Positions 12,601-24,600 of a stretch of 64,000 nt of DNA are shown here, in pieces. Below the pieces are notes generated by a model. That model was not told where the DNA came from and made no database searches. It was given only the letters and a program-made list of their open reading frames with translations. This DNA is from Colocasia esculenta (taxonomy: Eukaryota > Streptophyta > Magnoliopsida > Alismatales > Araceae). Within the stretch, counting starts at the first letter, position 1; the number at the start of each line of letters is the position of its first letter. The stretch lies in assembly GCA_014218235.1 (NCBI GenBank), contig CM024760.1, positions 7,420,049-7,484,048 on the forward strand, in the 5' to 3' direction. The position numbers and the translations under genes are program-made.

Positions 12601-15600
12601 CAGAAGCGCTCATTCTTAATCTTATCTTTCTTAGTCTTACCACACATCCATCTCAGCATCCTCATCTCTGCTACACATATTTTGTTAACGTGTTCCTTTC
12701 GCATTGCCCAACACTCGGTGCCATATAATAAAGCAGGCCTCACTACCGTTCTATAAAACTTTCCTTTAAGTTTCACTGGTATACGACGATCGCAAGGACT
12801 CCTGATGCACTTCTCCATTTTAATCAGCCTGCCTCAATCCTGTGTGCCATATCGTCATAAATCTCCTCATTCTCTTAGATGATAGATCTCAAGTATCGAA
12901 AACTACTACTCTTAGAAATATCTTGACCATCAATTTGAACCATATCTCCTTGAAGCACCATTTGATTACTATAAATACAATGCATAAACTCATACTTACT
13001 CCTACTAATTTTAAAACTTTTAGACTCCAAAGCATGCTTCCAACTTTCTAGCTTAACATTTAAACCATCAATACTCTCATCAATTAAGACAATATCATCC
13101 GCAAATAACATACACCAAGTGATGGGGATCGAAGATCTGCGAAAACGAAGCCGACTGTCCCTTGCTTATTTTATTTGGCCTAATAGAGACCCAATTGATG
13201 TAATTTTATGTATTTGAGTAGTCTTAGTGAGGATGTAGGCCCAATAAGAGCACAGTAGGGTCTTTTCTATTTTTTCTGTAATTTTGGGTACAAATTTCGT
13301 ACTATTTTAGGTCTGAGGGTTAATTTAGTCATTTGAAAGTCATTAGGGTTTAATGGTTATAAAAGCTCTTGTAAACCTCCAAGAGAGCAATTATTGATGT
13401 TTTAATGAGAATTTAAGAAGTTTGGCAGCTGTCGTTTCCCTCTCTCCCTTTTTCTCTGCGTTTCTCTCTCCCTGCGTTCCTCTCTCTCTCTGCTTCTTCC
13501 TCTTCCTCTCAGCGAAATCCCCACTGCTTCCCGCTTCTTTCTTCCCACTGCTTCCCGCTTCTTTCTTCCTTTTTCCCCACGGTTCCGCATCATTTGGTAT
13601 CAAAGCCGAACGCTCCACGCTCCTTTTCCCTCCCCGTGACGCCATCGACGACCCTCTGCAACTGGCCCTCTGCGCACGGGGGAGCGGCCCTCGCCACACG
13701 CGCCCACCCCCACTCTCGCGAAGGCCACCTTCCCGGGCCCAGCGACCCCGTGCGCCCCACCCGCCCGCGCGGCCAGGTCGTCTGCACCCGCCGCGAGCCG
13801 CGAACCTGCCTCCCACCCCTGCGAACGCGAGGCCACGCCGCGCGGCCTGCCGTCCCACGTCACCAGCCGGGCCGCCAGCATGGGTCCGCCATGCCAGGCC
13901 CGCACTCCCCCCGTTTGCGTCCGCCCGGAACCCCGCCTCCGCGAGCCCGCTGAAGCCGGCGCCGCGATGCACGCGGGCGCAAGGCGCTACGCGCCAACCC
14001 CGGCCGCAGCCCGCCTTCGCAAGCCGCTCCACCGCGTCCCGCGCCCGCCACCAGCGGTACCCCCGTGCCCGCGCACCAGCCCGCGTCCGCCACGCCCCCG
14101 TCCTCGCCACTCGCCCACGCGCGCGTGGAAAGGGGGGCCGCTCCACGCCTCCCACGACCCCACGTCCGTGGACGCCCGCGACCGGTGCTGTGGCCCACGC
14201 CACAGGCCGCCCGACTACGCGACGACTCCACCCGCGTCGTCCCCCGCAACTGGGTGACCGCGGGCGCCGGAAGAACCGCCGCGTTCCGCATGCTCGCGGC
14301 CTCCCTGCGTACTCGCCGTCGCGCAGCGGAAGTGTGGGGGCCCGTTTGCACGCCCCAGTGTGTCAACGCTTGATCGACCCCTGACTTCCAGCCATGCGCT
14401 ACACACCACGTCCGCTCTTAATGAGGTCTTTTCGCCACAATTTTGACATATAACTGTGTTTTGAGATATGGATTGTCGGTTGGCTGAAGCATGCCGCCAC
14501 TTTCGACGTGAATGCCACCAAGAATTTTCAAAAATCGATCATACTTTGCAACGCATGTTAGATATTTTGAACAAGCCTCGTATTCAAGAAGTGCACTATG
14601 AAGCCAATCCGGCGTTAATAGAAGAGTATTATGCAGAGGTGGAGTCTGAGATGTCTGCAATGAATGATAACCCCTTGGCAACGAAGGATGACCCGGCAGC
14701 GGGAGAGGTAGTTGGAGATGTGGTTGAAGAGTCGCAGGATGTTCTAGTTACACCGATACTGCATGATTTGTGGGATCACTCTCTTATCATTGAAGCGGGT
14801 TTTGATTTACTTTCCGATCAGTTGTTCGAGATCTCGATATCCCTGTGTCGTCATTTTCCCACCGTCGACACATTGTTTGTTACTGCTTCTGATGATTTTG
14901 ATGTGTTATGGTGTGCTTTTGAGTCACATCATCAGTGCCAATTGTTGGGTCTTCGTTTGATAATTTGTATGGGTAAGACAATGTGCTATGAGTCGGTTGG
15001 TCCTCTCTATTCAATGGGGGTCCTTCGACATTTCAAAACTCGAGGACGAGTTTTCTCGAACCAGGGGAGAATGATGGGGATCGAAGATCTGCGAAAACGA
15101 AGCCGACTGTCCCTTGCTTATTTTATTTGGCCTAATAGAGACCCAATTGATGTAATTTTATGTATTTGAGTAGTCTTAGTGAGGATGTAGGCCCAATAAG
15201 AGTCCAGTAGGGTCTTTCTATTTTTTCTGTAATTTTGGGTACGAATTTCGTACTATTTTAGGTCTGAGGGTTAATTTAGTCATTAGTGCGTCATTTGGAA
15301 GTCATTAGGGTTTAATGGTTATAAAAGCTCTTGTAAACCTCCAAGAGAGGCAATTATTGATGTTTTAATGAGAATTTAAGAAGTTTGGCAGCCGCCGTTT
15401 CCCTCTCTCCCTTTTTCTCTGCGTTTCTCTCTCCCTGCGTTCCTCTCTCTCTCTGCTTTTTCCTCTTCCTCTCAGCGAAATCCCCACTGCTTCCCGCTTC
15501 TTTCTTCCTTTTTCCCCACGGTTCCGCATCACCAAGGGATATCATCATGCAAATGTTTTGTTACCCCATCTATAACCAGAGCAAAGAGATACGGACTTAG

Positions 15601-18600
15601 GGCAAAACCTTGATGCAAACTTATAGTAATTGGAAATTCACAAGATTCATTGGTCAAAATAAAAAAGACACCAAAGTACCTTTCACCATTCCAAGCGATC
15701 AACTTTAACAGCAACGGGAAGAACTGCAAGTAAACAATTCAAGTAAATAGAAATAAGTCACACATGCAGAAGTCATTGAAAGTGTGTTAGATAAATTTAC
15801 TATTAACTTTTCAAAGACATTTCTGAGACAATGGCTTAATATTTGCTTCCACAAAACATATTTCCATTATCTCCTTCCATTTCCAGCAAGATTAGCCATA
15901 TCTGAGTGATTATGAAGCCACACATAAACCATAAGAACATTAAAAAGATCCACATGATGCATTTGATGAAGGGCGGGCCTAGGAGCAAAGGTAAGGTTGC
16001 CCCTGCGTGACCTGGAGGTCACAGGTTCGAAACCGGAAACAGCCTCTCGACTTGTCGGGGTAAGGCTGCAAACATCGTCCCTTCCCTAGATCCAGCACTA
16101 GAGGGAGCCTTGTCCACTGGGAACGCCCTTTATGATGCATTTGATATAGATGATGACAAAAAACTCTGGATCAAGGTTTCAAAAACCAGTTTCAGGAACC
16201 AGAACAGTCCAGGCTGGTGCTAGTCAAATGCAGGTTTTGGCCAGTTCCGGCAGGTTTCCAGCCACCAGGACCAGAACCGATGCAGTCAGAATCCAGTCCA
16301 AACCAGCCAGTTTTCCTCATATCATCCATCAATCAAAAGAAAACAAATATCCACAAGAAAAATTTACATTCAAATGCACTTTCTACCAGTGGATGTAAAC
16401 CAAGTCTCGCCCATTTACCGAGGTATCGATAATATTCAGTAAGGTATCAAGTCCTTAGTTGACTGGTTCAGTTGTGAGAACTGAATCTGCTTATCATACG
16501 GCATAGTGATACAAGCTCAAGAGATCAGAGACAATCAATTGATAATCCTGTTTTGCAACATATATAATGTATTCTACCTTCCAAACATAGATAATGTATT
16601 CAAAAACCCAAAATATGCTCATTGTTTCAAGTGACCAGTCATCCTGAAAGAAAGAAAGAATACCTGAGGAAGTAAGGCAGGAAAAGAACTAAGTATTTTG
16701 CCTTTGTTCCGGTTGAAAAAATCTAGTGTCGCTTCTGCAACAACCGGGTCTGCAAACTCCCTGTAAGCAACAAAAAAATTACTGGCTGGCGAAGTACACA
16801 GAGAGAAGAGTAACAGTGAATAAAGAGACCAGGGATTTAGCATTCAAATTTTAACAGAAAACTAGTAGATTGATAGGAAAAAGAACAATGCTCATAAAAC
16901 CAAACTGGACACATATGCCACTCTGAGAAGAAAAAAGCAATGAAAAAGAGGTTCCAAAAATATACAATCAGTGCATACAGGGAAAAAAAAAACAGTGGTT
17001 TGGTTTAAGTTCAATGCCCTATTAATTCAAGCTTAAGACCCTGTGCAAAAGATTTACAAGAGGCCTAATTCAACCTCTACAGCCATGGGCACTTTGGCAT
17101 GGACACTGCTCATACCCTTGATGGTTACCCATGTCCATCAAGTCAAGGATGATATCTCTTAGACTTTGTGACCATTAGCAGACCAAACAATTTCACCATT
17201 TTTTTCTTTTTTTTTCTTTTTGAAGGTGACAAATACTTTCACCATTATGTCCCACTCATTGGATGCCATATATCCCATGGTTTGCCTGATCAGTCCAATA
17301 AGTCCCATATCACATGAGTCGGACCAGGTTTTGAACTTTACAAGTCACCAAGTTGAGTCACCTGATGGTCCCATCAAGACCCAACTCGACTCTGACCAAC
17401 TCAGTGCAAATTGTGCTGCTCTTGAGCTGGTACAGTGCTATGCAAACCAGCTTGAGTCTAATCTCCAGGTTTATTTGTTCCAAATGGAAAAATTAAGTCA
17501 TGACCATCCAAACCCAACTTTCTCCTCTGAATCCAATCCCAAACTCTTCTACATAGATCTCTGCAACAATCCAAGACCCTGCAATCATTTGAAGGTCGAT
17601 AAAAGGCAAATAGAGGACGATAGAAAGTATTTGGCAGAAGGTTATAAAAGTCTATAAAAGGCAGCGTACATCATTCCTTCCCTAGACCCCGCGCCAGCGG
17701 GAGCCTCGTGCACTGGGTACGCCCTTTAGAAAAGCATTTGGCACTTTAATAAGATCCAAAATTATAACAGCACTAGCTGTAAAACCTATTTGATCAACCT
17801 GCACTCTGTAAAACCTATTTGATCTTCAGTCTCACTCTCTCACTTTTATATTCTTTTTTAAATGTGGAAGCTGCTTAAAAAGATAGAGGAGGTTCATACC
17901 GGCTCAAACAGGAACGAAGAAATGTCCTCAAGCTGGGATCAGCATCATGTAGAACCAGTTCGCCAAAATCGAGGAAAAATTGAAGGATGGCCTGTATTGT
18001 AAAGAATCAGGTGTCAGAAAACCGTTTATCAAAGATTTTGAGACATCAAAGAGGGAGGAATGTCTAAAAATAGTTCTAGCATTCGAACAACATCTTCCTG
18101 CAGACCGTTAATACTTCACTTCTACTACAGTGATTCCCACGTCCACAGTGATCAGTCAAATTAGAAACATTTTAGAAACTAATCATGATCTCCACATTTC
18201 CCCGTTCGAAATAAACGTACGATAAGAAACTGATTCAAGTGACCGAGTTCTTCATCTGAACCCGCCTACAATCCAGTCGCATCAGATACCCTCGGCTCCT
18301 GTCGGACGCGAAAAATTTCGTGTTGTATTTTTTTGGGGGTGTTTGAGTTTGATTTGGTTTTTATTTATTTATTTTGTCTTGCGGGCGTGCCAGCCTATCT
18401 AACAAACAGAGTTTAAGATCCGCGCAATGCGGAGAGATAATTTTATGTCCAAGGAATGGACAAGTGTGCCAATTTTACTTTGAACTTATTTGTTCCGCGA
18501 TTTTATTTTATCAGGCGATTAGGGTAGTGTGTGTTGGACCCCTGTCTCTATCGATCGGAATCAATATTTTGTTTACATCGGATTAAAAGTCCTTGATGTT

Positions 18601-21600
18601 ATTTTTACATCAATTTTAACCCGAACACCATTGAATAGCAAAGTCAAGAGGTTTTGCATTTTTGTAGAAAATGATAACACGGTGTTTTCTATTTTTTTAA
18701 CAGACGAAATAGATTTGCTTTGAAAAGGGATTTTATTTTGAAAAGAGTATGGACTTCATTTGAGAATTTAATATGTAATTTGAGAAATGAGCGGGCATAT
18801 ACCCAAGAATTTATTTGATATTGGAATATACTGTGGATTTGGGCAAAGCTCCCACGTAGGTAGAGTTACCGTGTGAATACACGAATATATATTTGATGGG
18901 CATATGGTCATATGGTCATATTATTTTAGGGCAAGGTCTCTGTACAGACAGCGCCTCCCCATAGAGTACGCACATATGCACATACATTTTATGAACATAT
19001 GAGTATGTTTTTGGACAGAACCTCCGCTTGGGCAGAGTTTCTTTAGAAAACATATACATATGAACATGTTATTTGTGAACATATGAGTATGTTTTCGAGC
19101 AGAACCTCCGCTTGGGCAGAGTTCTTTAGAAAACATATACATATGAACATGTTATTTGTGAACATATGAATATATTTTCGGGCAGAACCTCCACTTGGAC
19201 AGAGTTTCCTTTAGAAAATATATACATATGAGCACAATATTTGTGAACATATGAATATATTTTCGGGCAGAACCTCCACTTGAGCAGAGTTTCATTTACA
19301 AAGCATATAAATATGAGCACAATATTTGTGAACATAAAACTATATTTTCGAGTAGAAGCTCCACTTGGGCAGAGTTTCCTTTAGAAAATATATACATATG
19401 AGCACAAAAAACTTACCCTTCTCGGAGACTCGCTTGACAAGAGGGAAGAACATATGTGCCTAAATGCTTATACCCATGGAGACTCGCTCAACATGGAAGC
19501 ATTTAGAACACAAGAACACGAAGGTGTTTAAATCAAGGTTCGACGCATCGGGGAATCGGGGTGAATCGGGTTTTTCCTGATCCGCCACGATTCGCCTAAA
19601 TCGGGCCGATTCGCATGGGAATCGGATAGGAATCGGTCCGATTCGATGGGAATCGGACGAATCGGATTTCTCCTGATTCGATCCGATTCGGCCGAATTGG
19701 TCCGAATCGGACCGATTCGATCCGGCACGCCAAACTATGGTTTAAATACCTTATACCCATGGAGACTTGCTCAACATGGAAGGCATTTAAACTCCGAAGC
19801 ACACGAGCGCAATTTAATTTTTACCTCCTCAGAGACTTGCTCGATGTGGAGGTATGGGTTGCATTTGGATTTTAAAACCCCCCACTGGAAACTAACTCGA
19901 CATGAAGGGAGATTAAAGAGATTTCGTAGCCGGAGGGCATGGATGGCAAAATTGCGCGGGTCGGGTCGGGGTCGGGCGGGTCGGGGTCGGGTCGGCGCCC
20001 GGCGACTCGAGTTGGCGCGGGAAGTGGCCGGGATCCGCGGATTCCCGGTAGTCGGGCCGGATCCGCCGGGGTCGGGCGACTCCGCGACCCGACTACCCCG
20101 ACCCGCCCGACCCCGTGGATCCCCCTTTAAGGAGGGATCCCGTCCCGGGACTGCGCAGTCTGTCTGCGCAGTCCCGAGCACCTCCCTTCCCAGCCCCCTG
20201 CCCCCCCTCCCCCCGCCGGAGCGCCTCCCTCGCCGCCGCCGCCGCCGCCGGAGCTCCGGGAGGCTCGCCGCCGGCCGCCGCCACTGCAAGCAGCCGCCGG
20301 CGCCCTTCCTCTCTCTCTGTTCTCTTCTCTCTCTTCTGTGAGGTGAGATTTTTAATTTTTTTAAAAAATCTGAAAAAATAGGAAATGGTAAATAGACTAT
20401 AGATCTGTAGATCTATAGCATATTTAACATGTTTATGACTTCATTCTCTTAAATCTCCAAATTTAGCCCTAATTAGGGTATAAAAATTAGGGATTTGTGT
20501 CATGAATGAAATTAATGTGCAATTGAGTGATTAATAGAACTATTTTAGTTGATTAGAGTTTGTTGGTAGACTTAATTGCATTACATTGACTGTTTTCCCT
20601 GAAAATCCCCAAATGACCCTAATTAGGGTTTAAAATTTAGGGATTTTAGGTCCTTAACGTAATTATTATGTAATTGAGTGTCCAATATAGTTATTTTACT
20701 TTATTAGAGTTTTGTATGAACATTGAATGATCTGTTTTTTTAATTCTCAACTTAAACCTTAATTAGGGGTTTAAAAAATAAGAATTGTAGGTCATTAATA
20801 TAATAAATGTGTAATTGAGTGTTCAGTGTGGTCATTTGAGTTGATTAGAGTTTTGTATGTACAATATTTATAGTCCATGATATTTTTTTTCATAAATTCC
20901 CAAATTAAACCCTAAATAGGGTTTATAAATTAGGGATTATGTGTATTTAACGTGCAATTTAATTGCATTCTTACACAGGAATATGGCACATCATGAACAT
21001 GAAGAGCAAGAGGTGGAGCAGGCCATTGATCCTGGTTGGGCTCATGGTACTCTCCTTGATGCATCTAAGAGAAAAGTGAAATGTAATTGGTGTAGAAAGG
21101 AGATGTTTGGAGGCATTTATCGCCTTAAACAACATCTTGCTGGGATTGCTGGGAATGTTTCAAAATGTCCGAATTGTCCAATGGAAGTTAGAAATGAAAT
21201 AAAAGCATATCTGAAGGGGAAGAAAGCAGAAAAAATATTGACAACTCAGCAGCAACAAGAACTTCAAGATGAGCTTTCTGGGAGACAGATTCGTAGAGAT
21301 TATGATCTACCAATTCCTGTGGATGATGATGAAGATGATGATGATGATCCTGATCCTGAGTTTACTGCAGCGGCACGTGCTAGTCGCCGTTCTTATGCGG
21401 AGGAAGATGAGAGACGAAGGGGTTTAGGGACATCAGGTGCACATGTGTCTAGAGATGACTCTAGGACATCTCTTCCTAGAAGTACACAGGGTCCTATGGA
21501 TGCATATTTGTATAGATCAAGGTCTGTAAAACAACCAGGAATCAAGCAGGCATTGAAAGGAGTGAAATCCACTGCAAAGGCAGCAAAGGGTGCAATCAAA

Positions 21601-24600
21601 GGCATTGTCAAATGGTTTTTACATGCAGGTGTCCCAGCACATACGGCAGAGAGCCCATATTTTCAGAGTATGTTGGATGCAATTGCGGAAGCTGGGCCTG
21701 GTATTAAGGCTCCTACAAGGAAGTACATTTATGATGCTGGGCTTGATGATGAATATGAGGAGTTGAAAACATGGGTGAGTAGCTTCAAAAATATTTGGAA
21801 AGAACGTGGTTGCACCATTATGTGTGATGGTTGGACAGGGACCACAAGAAAATCCATGATAAATTTTCTTGTGTATTGCTGCGAAGGGTCTATTTTCTTT
21901 AAATCTGTTGATGCATCTAACAAAATCAAGAATGCAGAATATTTGTTTAAACTTATGGATGCAGTTGTGGAGGAAGTGGGTGAAGAGAACGTTGTACAAG
22001 TTGTGACTGATAATGAACCGAGCTACAAGGCTGCGGGTAGGTTGTTAATGGAAAAGAGACACCATCTCTATTGGGTTCCATGTGCAGCACATTGCATTGA
22101 TTTAATGATGGAGGACATAGGCAAAGATTCTCATATTCATGGTATCATTGATGATGCTCAGATGATAACTTCCTTTATTTATAGTCACAACAGAATTTTG
22201 AATATGATGAGGAAGTACACAGATGGGAGAGATCTCCTTCGTGCTGGTCCCACCAGATTTGCATCCAATTTTATTTCTTTGGAGAGCCTAATGAAATATA
22301 GGCATCAATTGGGCCAATTGATTAATTCTACAGAATTTTTGCAACATGTAGACACTCTGCGGCTTGATAGTAAAGATGTTGCTCTCCAAGTCCAAGACCT
22401 AATTAGCAATGCACGATTTTGGGAGAAGGTTTCCTACTACCTCAAAGTAATAGAGCCTTTGGTACTTATCCTTAGAATGGTTGATGGTGACGACAAAAAT
22501 GATATGGGATATTTGTACGAGGCAATGGACAAAGCAAAGGAAAAGTTGAGGGAAAGGAATCCTAAAGCCTACAGAAAATGGTGGGCCATCATAGACAAGC
22601 GATGGGAGATGACTCTCCACCATGATCTTCATGCTGCAGGTAATTTATTTAATGTAATTACTTGCTGAATTATTTTATGATACCATACTTAAACTTCTTT
22701 TATCATATGCAGGGTATTTTTTCAACCCTAGGATTCAATATAAAGATGATGTGCACAATGACGGAGAAGTGATGAGAGGCACCATCAATGTCATCACTCG
22801 CATTGCAAGGAGCATGAATGAGAGATTAGACGCAGTGGCAGAGGTAGGATAGTATATTTTATTTTGCATATGTATGTATGATTCATTTGACATGACATAT
22901 GCCATGTCTTCCATTTTGTAGGTGGAGAGATATAAGATGAAAGTTGGGATATACGGAGGATATGACATGACATATGCAGCTCAAAGACTCAGTCCAGGTG
23001 GTTTTACATGTTTGGGTGTTTGCCTAAAATCATAAATATAAGATTTCACCATCCTTATAATGATTAATGTTCGCTTATTTTATTGTAACAGCTGAATGGT
23101 GGATCCAAGTCAATTATCAGCAAGCTGGAACAAATCCCTTAGCGTATGTTGCAGTGAGAGTATTAAGTCAAACCACTTCTTCTAGCCCATGTGAAAGGAA
23201 TTGGAGTACATTCAGCCTTATTCACACAAAAATCCGCAATAGGCTGGGTGTGGATAGGCTAGAGAAGTTGGTTTACTGTCATTATAATATGCGTTTAAGG
23301 GTGAAGCAAAAAGAAGAAAGGCAAAAGATAGAAAGACAGAGATTCATGCAGCTAGCTGGTAGACCATTTGAGGAGGTGGTTCCTGAGATAGATGTTGATG
23401 AGTTGCTAAATGAGGAACACCCTTTACATGCTTGGGTGGAGACGAGAGCTGAGGGAGAGCTAGCTGACTTTCATCCTGATGATCGGCTAGTTCAAGCATG
23501 TGAAGGAGATGTTTTATTAGAAGAGCATGTACCTGAGAGAGCTGAGAGGCCAGAATTGAGAAGATCTTCCACCGTACATGATACTAGTATTTCTTCATCT
23601 CAGCCAGAATTGAGAAGATCTACCTCCCAGTTAGAGCCCAAAAGAAAGAAAGACAAAGGCAAGAAGAAAGCAAAGCCAAACAAAGAAAGAAGAACAGAAG
23701 AACCAAGAAGAAAATCACAAGAAGGTGAAGAGGACTCTCCTGAGGCAGAGACACATATTGGGCAGCCATTTTCTGAGGCTCCACCCCTGCCATCTCATTT
23801 GGCTAGATTATATGAGGCAGAGAAATTACATTATGAACGTCGCAAAAAGAAGAGTACAAAAGAAAAAGAAAAAACAGTGGGGAGTGATGACTCCACCCAA
23901 TCACCTGATGATGATGATGGTGCTGCTGCAGGTATTGGAGCCACGGGAGGTTATGGGCTTGGGGGTATTATGTCAGGATATGAAGATTATTCACAACCAC
24001 CCCAACAACAACAAGGAAGCCAAGGGGAAGCACAACAGCAGCACGGGGGATATGAAGGCCAACAAAGGCAAGCAGGGCATGATCGGGGATACGGGGCTTC
24101 ATATCCACCCTTTTTTAGTCCCCCAAAATTGCCATATTCAGACATCAGCTCTAGTAGTGGGCCTAGTTATTTGGGCAATATTCAAACTACTGGATATGGT
24201 AGTTTCTTCCCTCCGGGACACTCAGGAGAAAGTTCAAGTCAACAAGCAACAACACCGCGAGGCATCCAAAGAGGATTCCAAGACATTGCAAATTCTTTGT
24301 TTGGCTTTGGATATACACAGTATGGAGGACATGAGTATGTGCCACCTATTCAATCTCATGAGGTAGAGGATGAGGGTTCAGAAATGTCAAATTGAGAAGG
24401 TATTTTTATTTATTTCATGTTATCAACTTGTACATATTTTAATTTTTGCAATGTATGAACATTAATGATTATGTCTTTAGTCATTGTTATTGTTCTTCAT
24501 GGTACATGAACATGATAAGATTTAAATTTCAATGTGTTTGATTTCAATGAATGTTGTATGTGTCTAGGTAATTTTCTGTAAATTTTAGGGATTTTTCCTG

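Larger units (their letters stand above)
13120..15531 (+). mobile_element. Small non-autonomous LTR retrotransposon (TRIM/LARD-like)
   Basis: LTRs at 13120-13592 and 15072-15531 start TGATGGGGATCG and end CGCATCA. The target duplication CCAAG is exact (13115-13119 and 15532-15536). A primer-binding site TGGTATCAAAGC (13595-13606) matches initiator-Met tRNA with one mismatch, and a purine tract CAGGGGAGAA precedes the 3' LTR. The 1.5-kb internal region has a very GC-rich part (13620-14340) and one ORF, but no Gag, RT or integrase. Confidence 0.93.
12304..15655 (-). mobile_element. 5'-truncated RTE-type LINE, split by a small LTR element
   Basis: Reverse transcriptase remnants on the minus strand in AP5Z1 intron 5. 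The 3' end at 12304-12319 is a TGA-repeat tail preceded by TAAGGCTCTGATGATG, typical of plant RTE LINEs. The RT motif FPITISLHQGFALSPYLF is at about 15540-15640 and MLFADDIVLIDES at about 13070-13111; between them the small LTR element has inserted exactly between two residues. The 5' part (endonuclease) is missing. Confidence 0.8.

Noticed and set aside
13391..14409. Many long overlapping ORFs on both strands
   Set aside because: Very GC-rich, stop-poor sequence inside a non-autonomous LTR element; R, P, G and A dominated translations in all frames.
16020..16040. Possible tRNA gene (GGTTCGAAACC)
   Set aside because: It is the B box of the Au SINE; no cloverleaf can be formed.
16173..16330. 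Possible fourth MITE starting CAAGGTTTC with AACCAG words
   Set aside because: Start resembles the family, but I found no matching end and no 8-bp duplication.
17220..17657. 145-codon plus-strand ORF
   Set aside because: No similarity recognised, no promoter or splice context, and it lies in an intron on the opposite strand.
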